DNA of 16,574 bases from JBOGJG01 sp050747825 (GTDB taxonomy: Bacteria; Acidobacteriota; UBA6911; RPQK01; JBOGJG01): positions 1-16,574 of the forward strand of contig JBOGJG010000446.1 in NCBI GenBank assembly GCA_050747825.1. Direction: 5' to 3'. The position numbers were made by a program, and so were the translations under genes. Numbering within the stretch: position 1 is the first letter of the stretch; each line of letters starts with the position of its first letter. The notes under the pieces are model-generated. The model ran no database searches. It had not been told where the DNA came from and saw nothing but the letters and a program-made list of their open reading frames with translations. Below, piece by piece: positions 6,634 through 13,434 of this stretch.

Positions 6634-6981
6634 ATGGACCCAGCCACCATCGAAACGATTTTATCGGCTGCGCCACGGCGAAGGCTGGTCGATCAGAAAG
6701 ATCGCCCGTCATCTGAAAATAAGCCGACCCACAGTGCGTAGATACCTGCAGTCTCCAGTGGTTGTGCCGACAGCTCGTCCTCGTGGGAGCGCTGTCATAT
6801 CCACGCTTTCCGCTCCCTGGGAGGCGTGGCCCGCGAGCTCTGGTACGATCAGCTGATGACGGCGGTGGCCGAGCGGGACGGTCAGCTCATCCGCTTTCAG
6901 CCCCGCTTTTTGGCCTTTGCCCGCGAGTACGGGTTTTATCCGCGGGTTTGCCATGCGGCAGCCCCCTGGGAGAAGGCTTAG
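6634..6981 (+). pseudogene. istA: IS21-family transposase IstA, frameshifted, with internal deletion and 3' truncation
   Basis: The ATG at 6634 follows a strong AAGGAGG (6623-6629) and starts MDPATIETI. The frame shifts within a T-run at about 6659-6662 (one T short) to 'YRLRHGEGWSIRKIARHLKI' and 'SRPTVRRYLQSP', the helix-turn-helix of IstA. It then changes frame near 6785 to 'HIHAFRSLGGVARELWYDQL', then 'QPRFLAFAREYGFYPRVCHA', which is part of the DDE integrase-like catalytic domain. The region between these two pieces (normally well over 100 residues, including the first catalytic Asp) is missing. The 3' half, starting around 'KGKVE', is lost at TAG 6979. No istB is present. This is a dead remnant of the IS21 element whose opposite-type end lies at 3798-3898, though the two may be unrelated. 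Confidence 0.83.
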
Positions 6982-6989
6982 ACTTCATA

Positions 6990-7193
6990 TTACACCTCAT
7001 TAGCAGATGTGCCCCTAATTCCTTTCCCCGCCAGATAAGCCTTCTTCCTTTTGCCCTTCGCAGGGAGGTCCGGGTCTGGTGGTTCGTAGAGGCATTGTCC
7101 CTTATCGTTGTAGCGGTGCGCCCGCAAGAGTCCCCGGTCACGCCAGGGCTTCACGACACAGGGAACCAGGTCAAGACGTTCGGCTCCTTCCTA
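6990..7193 (-). pseudogene. Possible C-terminal fragment of a HTH/recombinase-associated protein
   Basis: On the minus strand a frame reads 'VVKPWRDRGLLRAHRYNDKG' and 'QCLYEPPDPDLPAKGKRKKA', ending at TAA 6992-6990. 'GLLRAHxYNDKGxCLYExP' resembles the wing of a helix-turn-helix region found near the C-terminus of some large recombinase or zinc-ribbon transposon proteins. No start is visible; a stop precedes it at about 7194. Length, motif order and the Lys-rich tail look non-random, but this is a weak assignment from memory of a short motif. The rest of 6982-7265 holds no other convincing gene. Confidence 0.35.
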
Positions 7194-7265
7194 TAACTTA
7201 TAACTCCATTTTCGCGCACCAGATGGGCCAGCCAACTCGGACTGAACTGAATGCGGATTCCTGAC

Positions 7266-8636
7266 CTACTCTTCGGCGGCTTCGGGGAAGCTGATCTTGC
7301 TGCCGGCCTGGGTGCCGGCAACGGGAAGACTGGATCGGGCAATGCCATTGATCGCCCGCAGCGTGGTTAAGACCAGCGATTCGGTGCCCACGATTTCAAA
7401 GCTGCCCATGAAGTTCTGATCCCGCAAAATTGGAAACCGGTCGGAAATGTAAAAAGCCTCATGGTGGCCGGGAGCTACCACCAAGAGAAGCAAATGAGTA
7501 TCAAAGTCAGGCACCAGGCCGCTCTCATCACGAACCAAGAACGTGATCTGATTCTCGCTGGAGCTGGTATTGGCAAAGGCAAGGGCCACATCCAGGCCGT
7601 TGCCGGCGTTCCGATCCACGACGCCTCTCAAGGCTGTCTTCTCCTCCTCTCCCTGAATGCCGGCTTCAGCCAGGAGTTCACCATCCGGTCCGAAGGTTTG
7701 GTAGATGGCATCTGCGGCGACGGGCAGGTTGGACTCAATGCACGCGTACCCTGCCGAAAGAGCGTCGCCCCCGCTGGTTTGGAACTGTTTGATGCCTTTG
7801 GGAGGAAGGCTGAATTCGAAAGTGTCGTTTGTCTCACCGTCCAAGGTTAGGGTCAACGGACCTCCGTCGCCATTCAAGAGCTGGAGGCGAACCTCGGTGT
7901 TTTGATTGAATAGCTCCTCGATTTTAATAACAGTTCGCACCGTCAGATCGCCGGCTCTGCCGTCGCCGACCTGAGGAATGTAGGTTCTGAAGATAGGGGG
8001 GCCCTGGAGAAATTCGAGCCGAAACGAGCGGTGGATTCTCTCTTCTCGCTCGTCTTCACCGTAGTCCACGATGACCGTCGCTATACCCGAAGGATGTGAA
8101 GTCTCAAGGCCTACGAAAGGATACTCCTTGGTCTGACTTACTCCGTCTCTCGGATTGATGTCGTCCTGCATCACTTCACCCAAGAACTCTCCACGGGCGG
8201 TGAAAGTTCGGATGGTTGCCTCAGTATCATCAGGCACAAGGTCACCGTTTTCCTCTCTAAGGCCCACCCCGAGTCTGAACCCGACACGTTTCAGGGGATA
8301 CTTGAAGCGCATGATCAGGGCTTCATTCGCCGATGAATCTTGCGCCTGATTGATCAGCGTGTAAGTCGTTGCTGGTACTATTGTAGCTTGCACAACTAGG
8401 TGTTGTATCACGGGCCGGCTTTGACCTTCGCCCTCAAAGTGGATCCCGAAAGTCGAATAGAAATCTTCAGCATTGGGCAAGACTCTATTCAAGCCCAGCG
8501 TGATTTCATTGAACTTCAGCACGATTGCCTCTTCCGAAAAATCTTCCGGGCCGTCCAGGCGCTCGATTTGCGCCACGGCACTGCCGAAACCGAAAAGAAA
8601 CAGAACGAAGCAAATAAATATTCTTTGGAGCACCAT
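7266..8636 (-). CDS. Secreted protein: N-terminal jelly-roll-like region plus two 'IPQVxDG'-type domains
   Basis: This 456-residue protein begins MVLQRIFICFVLFLFGFGSA, a Sec signal peptide with likely cleavage after 'VAQ'. Residues ~25-210 resemble a 'choice-of-anchor'-type beta-sandwich: 'IVLKFNEITLGLNRVLPNAE', then 'ALIMRFKYPLKRVGFRLGVG'. A domain beginning 'RTYIPQVGDGRAGDLTVRTV' follows (about 215-325), with 'SAGYACIESNLPVAADAIYQ'. A second, related domain runs about 330-440 ('NGLDVALAFANTSSSENQIT'). This is the same module as in 5042-5845. The gene starts 50 bases after the stop of the upstream glycoside-hydrolase-like gene, so they may be co-transcribed. The frame is intact. The function is unknown: an extracellular, probably surface or matrix protein. 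Confidence 0.8.
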   Translation of the reverse strand: MVLQRIFICFVLFLFGFGSAVAQIERLDGPEDFSEEAIVLKFNEITLGLNRVLPNAEDFYSTFGIHFEGEGQSRPVIQHLVVQATIVPATTYTLINQAQDSSANEALIMRFKYPLKRVGFRLGVGLREENGDLVPDDTEATIRTFTARGEFLGEVMQDDINPRDGVSQTKEYPFVGLETSHPSGIATVIVDYGEDEREERIHRSFRLEFLQGPPIFRTYIPQVGDGRAGDLTVRTVIKIEELFNQNTEVRLQLLNGDGGPLTLTLDGETNDTFEFSLPPKGIKQFQTSGGDALSAGYACIESNLPVAADAIYQTFGPDGELLAEAGIQGEEEKTALRGVVDRNAGNGLDVALAFANTSSSENQITFLVRDESGLVPDFDTHLLLLVVAPGHHEAFYISDRFPILRDQNFMGSFEIVGTESLVLTTLRAINGIARSSLPVAGTQAGSKISFPEAAEE

Positions 8637-8686
8637 GGCTAAACCCTTATCACCTAATCCACCCAGACTGATTCTTTTGCGAAAAT

Positions 8687-9937
8687 CTAATCATAGACGA
8701 AATACGAAGTGCCCGTGCGCTCTGCATCAGCACGACCTGCATCACCTGGGCCAAAGCCGAACATCAATTTCGAATTGGTCTGAGCGGGGATGTCAATTCC
8801 GTAAGTATTCTCTATAGTGGCTTCGTACACCCAACCAGAGTCAGCCAAAGATTCCACAGCATCTACATCCACAAACTCGGCCATCCAGCGGGTTCGCCAT
8901 CCCGTCAAGAGGCTCCACACACGTTCCTCGTGGATCGCTACCCGGTAAAGAGTCGTGGTGTTATCCCAAGGATTTTCTGGGATCGAAAAGCAGAGTACTA
9001 CCTGCTCACCGTTGCTAGGGTTGGTTATGTCGTCACCGGTAATTTGAAGCGCTCCAGCATCCCTAGGGGCTCCCGTTGCATTGTCGCAATGCTGCCCAAC
9101 GTCCGGGTCGACCTCGTCTCCATACACAAATGAGCCGATTCGAGTTTGGTTGGCACCTCCCTGTAAAGGCGGAGGCCCGTCCTCCCAGGTTCGATCATTA
9201 ACTCTAAGGAAAACCGGGATATGAACACTTTCCGGGTCCACGGCATCAACACCATAGAAGTCCATTACAGCTACCCATTTATCACAGGCATCGTTGGCGG
9301 CGTTGCAGTCGAATTCGGCATCCGGGACCACATCCACATTTGGGTGAGTCACTGCTCCAGCAATATCAGTAGTTAGAGACATCTCCATTATCGCCTTGCC
9401 ACCACTCACCTCAGTTGCCGCTATACTCCCTTCGGTCCTGATGTCCTCCCAATCAGCGTAATTGGCTACCAAATCGGACGTGTTGGTCGTGAATTCCTCT
9501 AAATATTTGGTGTTCCAGCCCGTCGTCAACAATAGCGATGAACCGAAAGTCAGCGCCGGTTCATTAGGATGGAGATCTCGATCACTCGCTAGTTGAGGAT
9601 CGAACTCGGTGACCAGCTTATCGAAAAACTGGCTGGAGGAAAGCTCACGTGTCCCAATCTCATCCAGCACGGCTGCCATCATCTGGCGGGGCTGGACAAT
9701 CCCTTCCTCGACTCGAATGGGAGTGTCCGGCCAGCCCAGAAAATGGGCGACGACTATGGCCTCTGGATTTTCGCTCTGTATGGCACTCTTAATCCCCTGC
9801 AGGCTGTCGGCGATAAATACGGCTTGTTCCAAAAGGGTCAATCTGCGGCGGCTGCAGTCGAAGAATTCAAGATTGGGCTCATTGCCCACCAGCCACACGT
9901 TGATCTCAGGAAATTCCCGGGCCAGCGTGGCGTACAT
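8687..9937 (-). CDS. 5'-truncated glycoside-hydrolase-like secreted enzyme
   Basis: This frame of 416 residues from ATG 9937 starts MYATLAREFPEINVWLVGNE, then 'PNLEFF'. 'xxVWxxGNEPN' is the strand-4 motif of clan-A (TIM-barrel) glycoside hydrolases, in which the Glu is the general acid/base. 'AIVVAHFLGWPDTP' follows as a later barrel strand. The C-terminal half (about 180-416) is rich in beta-strand and Asn/Thr-type residues and ends 'RTGTSYFVYD'. The open frame continues upstream ('YRKLLEIRNQ') to a TAA at 10003-10001, with no signal peptide or start. At least the first half of a barrel, including strands 1-3, is missing, so the gene is 5'-truncated. The junction sits at the CTACCTAGG double repeat. 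The substrate is unknown. Confidence 0.62.
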   Translation of the reverse strand: MYATLAREFPEINVWLVGNEPNLEFFDCSRRRLTLLEQAVFIADSLQGIKSAIQSENPEAIVVAHFLGWPDTPIRVEEGIVQPRQMMAAVLDEIGTRELSSSQFFDKLVTEFDPQLASDRDLHPNEPALTFGSSLLLTTGWNTKYLEEFTTNTSDLVANYADWEDIRTEGSIAATEVSGGKAIMEMSLTTDIAGAVTHPNVDVVPDAEFDCNAANDACDKWVAVMDFYGVDAVDPESVHIPVFLRVNDRTWEDGPPPLQGGANQTRIGSFVYGDEVDPDVGQHCDNATGAPRDAGALQITGDDITNPSNGEQVVLCFSIPENPWDNTTTLYRVAIHEERVWSLLTGWRTRWMAEFVDVDAVESLADSGWVYEATIENTYGIDIPAQTNSKLMFGFGPGDAGRADAERTGTSYFVYD

Positions 9938-9974
9938 CTGGTTTCTGATTTCCAGAAGCTTTCGGTAATCGGCG

Positions 9975-9992
9975 CTACCTAGGCTACCTAGG
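9975..9992. repeat. Tandem direct repeat at the glycoside hydrolase/hicA junction
   Basis: CTACCTAGG occurs twice back to back (9975-9983 and 9984-9992). It lies where the truncated hydrolase frame meets sequence downstream of hicA, so it may mark a recombination junction. Confidence 0.7.
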
Positions 9993-10056
9993 CCTGCCCT
10001 TTACCCATAAGTCTGTACTGAACAAATTGGCCTTCCGAAACGAGTGCTCTTTGCCC

Positions 10057-10203
10057 CTATCGGGGCAGGGTGACTTTGCGTTTGGGATCGGTCCGGTGGA
10101 AGAGCCGGGCGTGGCTGCCGGTCCGATGGTCAATGTAAAAACCAGCTCTCTCAAGAGCCCGCAGGCAATCTTTGGGCTTGATGACAGGAAGAGCCGGAGT
10201 CAT
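10057..10203 (-). pseudogene. hicA: HicA-type mRNA interferase toxin, 3'-truncated
   Basis: The ATG at 10203 begins MTPALPVIKPKDCLRALERA, then 'GFYIDHRTGSHARLFHRTDP' and 'KRKVTLPR', stopping at TAG 10059-10057 after 48 residues. HicA toxins are RNA endonucleases of about 60-80 residues with a dsRNA-binding-like fold. The 'G(S)H' catalytic His (here H31) is present, but the C-terminal strand and helix are missing. Continuing in other frames after the stop does not give a clear family tail. It starts 11 bases after the upstream antitoxin, so the order is hicB-hicA on the minus strand. Loss of the C-terminal part probably inactivates the toxin. The sequence then runs into the truncated hydrolase junction. 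Confidence 0.82.
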
Positions 10204-10214
10204 GAAGGTGAGTG

Positions 10215-10439
10215 TTACAAAGTGATGGCCAACTGTTCCCTGGTTGGCTCTACATCGGCGGGGATTGGTTCACCGTGCTTCAGGGCACTTTCGATGTAGC
10301 AGCGAATCGCATCCCTGGCCATTTCTCGGGCTTTTTCCAGGGTCTCGCCAAAAGTGCAGATTTCCGGGATGGCTGGCACGATCACGTTAAAGCCGCTTCC
10401 CTCTGGCTCGAAGAAGACTGTGTATTGGTACTCTCGCAA
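10215..10439 (-). CDS. hicB: HicB-family antitoxin
   Basis: This 74-residue protein starts at a TTG (10439), with AAGGAG a few bases upstream, as MREYQYTVFFEPEGSGFNVI, then 'VPAIPEICTFGETLEKAREM' and 'ARDAIRCYIESALKHGEPIP'. The pattern (Y.v.f..e..G..v.vPalP.....GeTleeA...a.dai..yies....GepIP) is the partial RNase-H-like fold of HicB antitoxins. There is no C-terminal helix-turn-helix, so this is the short class. The reading frame is intact and full length, 11 bases before the truncated hicA. HicB neutralises HicA and autorepresses in many systems; with the toxin broken it may be an orphan antitoxin. Confidence 0.85.
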   Translation of the reverse strand: MREYQYTVFFEPEGSGFNVIVPAIPEICTFGETLEKAREMARDAIRCYIESALKHGEPIPADVEPTREQLAITL

Positions 10440-10643
10440 AGGCTCTCCTTGAAATTGGATTTTCCCTCAGGAAGTCATGTCAAAGCCTAGTAAAAAACCG
10501 CCAGTCCGTCAATTCGATGCTGCCTTGCGCTCTGCGTAATACGCCCTCCAAATCGAGATTGCGCGCGATGTCCCTTGCGAGCCGCACTGGTCATGCAAGG
10601 TGCGGAACGCGGCAAGGCTTGACACCGCTTCTATCCCGGCGGT

Positions 10644-11778
10644 CACCGGATTCAACAGGTCTCAATTGACCGCAACGTACTGCTCTTTGCCGCTTCCGTT
10701 GTCCTCTCTACGTGCGTTTTGTTCAGCCTGAGCCCCGTATGGCAGTTGGCGAAAGTCGAACTCGTCGGACCACTGAAGGAAGGCACCCGCAGTACTGCCA
10801 GGGGACGGGATCGCCTGCGTGGCGGACTGGTCGTTGGCCAGTTCGCTTTGAGCCTTACACTCGTCAGCGGCGCCGCATTGCTCGTCGCCAGCCTGATCAA
10901 TTCGTTGCAAGACGACCCGGAATTCAGGCCAGAAAACGTGCTGAAGTTTCGGGTCAGCCTTCCCGGCGCTCAGTACGATGAATCCCGGAGCATTGCGTTT
11001 TACGAGCAGCTGTTCGAGCGCCTGTCCAACACCCCGGGTGTACAGTCGGCCGCGGGCGGAGGTCCACTGCCCCTGACCGGCAACCAGATGGCGATCGCCT
11101 TCAACGTGCCCGGCCGGCCCACCTCGCCGGCCGACCGGCCCCGCGCGAATGTCGCGATCGTCACACCCGGCTATTTCCGAACGCTCGGCATTCCAGTCAT
11201 CCAGGGTCGCGACTTCACGCAACGCGACGCCGCCGCGTCGCCTCCCGTTGTCGTCGTCAATCAGGCGTTTGCGGATCGATTCTTTGCGAGCCAGGATCCG
11301 ATCGGTCAGAGCATTCAACCGGGTGTCGGCTCAGCTGAAGGAGGGCCGTTGATTCGCCAGATTGTTGGAATTGTCGGTAACGCGAAACAGTTCGCCGCCA
11401 GCCCCGCGGCAACGCCGATCTACTACTTGCCCTGCCGGCAGGTTCCCTGGTTCATCGATGCGGTGGTCCTTCGTACGGCGGTCCCCCCAGTGACGGTCGC
11501 CTCAATCGTCCGATCAGAAGTCGCATCGATCGATAAACAGGAGGCCGTCCACCAGCTGGGGACGCTGGAAGAACTCCAGGGGACTGGCGATCGGACTCAT
11601 AGCGGCGTTTGCCGGATCTCAGTTCCTCGACACTTTGCTGTATGGCGTGGAACCGTACAATCCGCTGCTGCTGGCCCTGGACGGTTGCGTGATCATTCTT
11701 GCCGGAATCGTTGCCGCCTGTTTCCCCGCGCGCCGAGCCGCCTCCATCGATCCCATGCGCGCGCTTCGGGCGGAATAG
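10644..11778 (+). pseudogene. ADOP-family permease (MacB/FtsX-like), truncated, with internal deletion and frameshift
   Basis: In frame 0 from about 10644 the sequence is recognisable as the second half of an acidobacterial duplicated orphan permease: 'VSIDRNVLLFAASVVLSTCV', then 'GGLVVGQFALSLTLVSGAAL', 'PENVLKFRVSLPGAQYDESR', 'IVTPGYFRTLGIPVIQGRDF' and 'VVVVNQAFADRFFASQDPIG'. After 'HQLGTLEEL' (about 11575) the frame shifts to 1, giving 'GLAIGLIAAFAGSQFLDTLL' and ending 'ARRAASIDPMRALRAE' at TAG 11776-11778. About 80-90 residues between the pieces, including the FtsX transmembrane helices around 'HEIGIRMALGA', are missing. The N-terminal half of the usual ~800-residue protein is also absent. 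The family is thought to act in export, without an ABC ATPase next to it. PadR lies convergently 7 bases downstream, the usual partner. Confidence 0.85.
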
Positions 11779-11785
11779 AATTCTC

Positions 11786-12130
11786 TCATGGGGAGGACTT
11801 CTCCGGATTGAGGAATCGCGCCAGAATCGCGGTCGTCTGATCCCATTCCCCGACCGCCCGCTGCAGATACTTCCGGCCGGCGCGTGTCAGACGGTAATAT
11901 TTGGCCCTGCGATTGTTCTCGGACACGCCCCATTCAGACACGATGCAGCCCTCCTGCTCCAGCTTGATCAGGGCGGGATACAGGGTGCCGTAGTTGACAG
12001 AGAGCAACTGGTTGCTGGTCTGCTCGATGCGCCGGGCGATTCCGAACCCATGCATGGGTCCCATGACTTCGAGGGTCTTGAGCACCATCAGCGCCAGGGT
12101 GCCCTGCCAGACGTCCGTTTTGCCACCCAT
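11786..12130 (-). CDS. PadR-family transcriptional regulator
   Basis: From ATG 12130 (GAGG about 5 bases upstream) the protein reads MGGKTDVWQGTLALMVLKTL, then 'GPMHGFGIARRIEQTSNQLL', 'VNYGTLYPALIKLEQEGCIV' and 'NNRRAKYYRLTRAGRKYLQR', about 114 residues. An upstream in-frame ATG at 12163 would add 11 residues, but has no better ribosome binding site. 'VNYGTLYPAL..LE..G.I...W......R...Y.LT..G' is the winged-helix PadR signature. The protein probably regulates the adjacent ADOP-type transporter, with which such regulators are typically paired in acidobacteria. Here they are convergent, their 3' ends 7 bases apart. The frame is intact, so the regulator outlives its damaged neighbour and may act elsewhere. 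Confidence 0.92.
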   Translation of the reverse strand: MGGKTDVWQGTLALMVLKTLEVMGPMHGFGIARRIEQTSNQLLSVNYGTLYPALIKLEQEGCIVSEWGVSENNRRAKYYRLTRAGRKYLQRAVGEWDQTTAILARFLNPEKSSP

Positions 12131-12247
12131 CGCCACCTCTATTGGATGGCCATAGCTTGTCACAGTCTGTATGGGGACGCAATAGGATACGCCTGAAGAA
12201 TTCCAAAGATTTCGTTGGCAAATCCCGGAGGGCGGAACACCGAAATC

Positions 12248-12331
12248 TTCTTGCTTGCATGGCTCAAGGCCTCAGAACGGAGCTTTGAGTTCTGGGACAA
12301 TAAGGACGATGCCATCTACGACAAGCTATAG
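12248..12331 (+). pseudogene. C-terminal fragment of an antitoxin-like protein upstream of PemK
   Basis: Frame 2 reads 'FLLAWLKASERSFEFWDNKD' then 'DAIYDKL' and ends at TAG 12329-12331. The motif 'A....SFEFWDNeeDAiYDkL' is the typical C-terminus of small antitoxin-side proteins that precede PemK/MazF-like toxins. No start is found; the frame is open back to a stop at 12194 without a clear ATG. It overlaps the PemK ATG (12309) by 23 bases, so the pair was translationally coupled. Only the last ~28 residues seem conserved. The family is recognised from memory of similar pairs and cannot be named precisely. Confidence 0.5.
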
Positions 12332-12405
12332 GCGGAGTGACATCGTCCTGGTCTCGTTTCCATTCACCGACCTCAGCGCAGCCAGGAAGCGGCCTGCGAT
12401 TTTAA
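12309..12405 (+). pseudogene. PemK/MazF-type toxin, 5' stub interrupted by repeat copy A
   Basis: The ATG at 12309 starts MPSTTSYRRSDIVLVSFPFT, then 'DLSAARKRPAIL'. 'R..DIVLV.FPFTDLS..K.RPA' is the N-terminal signature of PemK/MazF-like mRNA interferases, including the loop with the first catalytic Arg. Normal length is about 110 residues. Here, after about 32 residues, a 130-base repeat (12406-12535) begins, and the frame continues through it as an unrelated Arg/Gly-rich tail until 12497. The catalytic core is incomplete, so the toxin is dead. The partner antitoxin fragment lies upstream and overlaps. Confidence 0.72.
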
Positions 12406-12535
12406 CCCGCATTTCTCACACTTTGTCGTCGCGAGGCGGCGGCGATGACCGTGGATACAAGGCGCGCGACCAAGGGCACCGCAGACGTACTGTATAGTAC
12501 TTCGAGGATGCCCGACCGAGCGCAACGCAGTAGAC
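12406..12535. mobile_element. 130-bp repeat copy A (truncated MITE-like element) between PemK and ParE relics
   Basis: This segment matches 14435-14564 over 130 bases without gaps and about 12 mismatches counted by eye (roughly 91% identity). It starts CCCGCATTTCTCACACTTTG, the left terminal repeat, and ends CGCAACGCAGTAGAC. Copy B continues ~46 bases further to an inverted right terminal repeat; copy A lacks that part. Both toxin genes on either side lose their 3' ends exactly at its borders. Confidence 0.82.
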
Positions 12536-12766
12536 GTGGTGCTCCTCCAATGAGTAGATCAGGGAGTACCGGAACTTCCGCAATGTCTGCTTCCGTATCC
12601 CTGGTCGAATCTCCTCAGCCGATTCCGGGAACTGGGCGATGAGGGTTTCGGCCCTCTGGACCTCGGCCCACAAGCGTCTCCCAAGGCCCTTGGCTTAAGG
12701 TTCCAGGTAGCCAATCTCATTCAGCAGTTCGGCCTCGGCCGCCTCGTGGTACCGGACCGGCCTCAC
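12536..12766 (-). pseudogene. ParE/RelE-type toxin, nonsense mutation and 3' end replaced by repeat
   Basis: On the minus strand a GTG at 12766 overlaps the antitoxin stop (GTGA) and begins 'VRPVRYHEAAEAELLNEIGY', then 'LEP'. The same frame has a TAA at 12697-12695, then continues 'AKGLGRRLWAEVQRAETLIA', 'QFPESAEEIRPGIRKQTLRK' and 'FRYSLIYSLEE'. This is the ParE/RelE fold: the 'GLG.rF..Ev..a...I...P' helix pair and 'R......FpYsliY.i'. At 12535 the sequence enters repeat copy A, so the last strand ('AVAH.kR.P.YW') is replaced by a repeat-encoded tail. The toxin is inactivated by two independent lesions. A TTG at 12673 could restart translation after the stop. Confidence 0.75.
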
Positions 12767-12990
12767 CGCAAGAGTCTTTTCACGTTCTCGTGTACCGTTT
12801 CCGCCTGAACCGCCTTGGCCCGGCCTGCGCGGTATTTCTCCAGGCGCCTTTGCGCTTCCTCGGCCCAAAGGCGTTCAGCCTCTTCCTCGCTCAGCTCCTC
12901 CAGGCTAGCCAGAAGCCTTTCCGCCAGAGCCGCGCGATCGCGGACGTCTAACCTTAGGGCACTTCTGAGGACTTGGGTAAAGTCTGGCAT
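12763..12990 (-). CDS. Addiction-module antitoxin (Unstab_antitox/TIGR02574-like)
   Basis: The ATG at 12990 has GGAG six bases upstream and starts MPDFTQVLRSALRLDVRDRA, then 'ALAERLLASLEELSEEEAER' and 'LWAEEAQRRLEKYRAGRAKA', giving 75 residues. 'L..eeRa.LaerLl.SL' followed by 'E...W..Ea.rR...y..G....v....v' is the signature of the small helical antitoxins paired with ParE/RelE toxins. A GTG at 13002 in frame is less well placed. The stop overlaps the toxin start by 4 bases, the usual coupling. The frame is intact, unlike its toxin. Such antitoxins bind the toxin C-terminally and probably repress their own promoter. Confidence 0.88.
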   Translation of the reverse strand: MPDFTQVLRSALRLDVRDRAALAERLLASLEELSEEEAERLWAEEAQRRLEKYRAGRAKAVQAETVHENVKRLLR

Positions 12991-13002
12991 ATCGATCTCC
13001 AC

Positions 13003-13315
13003 TTCCCTCTATTATGAAAGACACTCAAGTCACGCGACTAACGGTCCAGGCATCAGCCGCGGCGGGTAAGCATATCGCTTTCCGTCTTCACCAAACTCAC
13101 TGAGCCAATCGTTTGGAGTTTTTTCGGATCCTTTCACGCATCGCTATCTTCGCAGGCCGGTGTGCCATGATTTTACCCAAAGCGGAACTTGGTGTATCTC
13201 GGCTCTTCGAGTCCAGCTAACGAAAAGGATTGTATCCGGAGTGCGAAGAAAAGGGCAGAGCCTGGTTGGCACTCAGGCGTTTTGGATCTCGGGCAAGAAT
13301 CATAAGGGTCTGCCG
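13003..13315. other. Stretch without a convincing gene, with an attC-like half-site
   Basis: I see no reliable coding frame. CGACTAACGGTCCAGGCATC (13035-13054), followed by AGCCGCGGCGGGTAA, resembles one arm of the attC-like hairpin at 15295-15355 (CCTAACGGTTGGCGGATCAG). Its pairing partner is not visible here, so it may be a half-site. Short plus-strand frames here are Arg-rich and look random. Confidence 0.3.
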
Positions 13316-13395
13316 TCACGCCGACTTACTGCGGTCGAGCAATGTGCCCAGGCGTTCGAGCGAGGGGTTGCAGATCCGCCAATCGCCGGCGGCCC
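13316..13395 (-). pseudogene. Possible stub of a DUF1998-type DEAD/DEAH helicase
   Basis: A minus-strand frame reads 'AAGDWRICNPSLERLGTLLD' and stops at TGA 13318-13316. 'DWR(I/V)xNPxLExxGLL' resembles a motif in large DEAD/DEAH-box helicases with a C-terminal DUF1998, which include DISARM-type proteins. Only ~20 residues match by eye, so this is a weak call. The frame overlaps the 3' end of the next gene slightly upstream. Confidence 0.22.
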
Positions 13396-13434
13396 GGAGG
13401 GACGGCCGAAAGTGCGCTGTTTCAAGACGCCTCG

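Noticed and set aside
10470..10483. TTGACA on the minus strand upstream of hicB as a promoter
   Set aside because: The -35 box is good, but no acceptable -10 box is found at 16-18 bases.
10477..10539. Mini-ORF starting MSKPSKKPPVRQFDAALRSA with a nearby AGGA
   Set aside because: Only 20 codons, with no recognised partner; it lies between hicB and the permease remnant and is probably chance.
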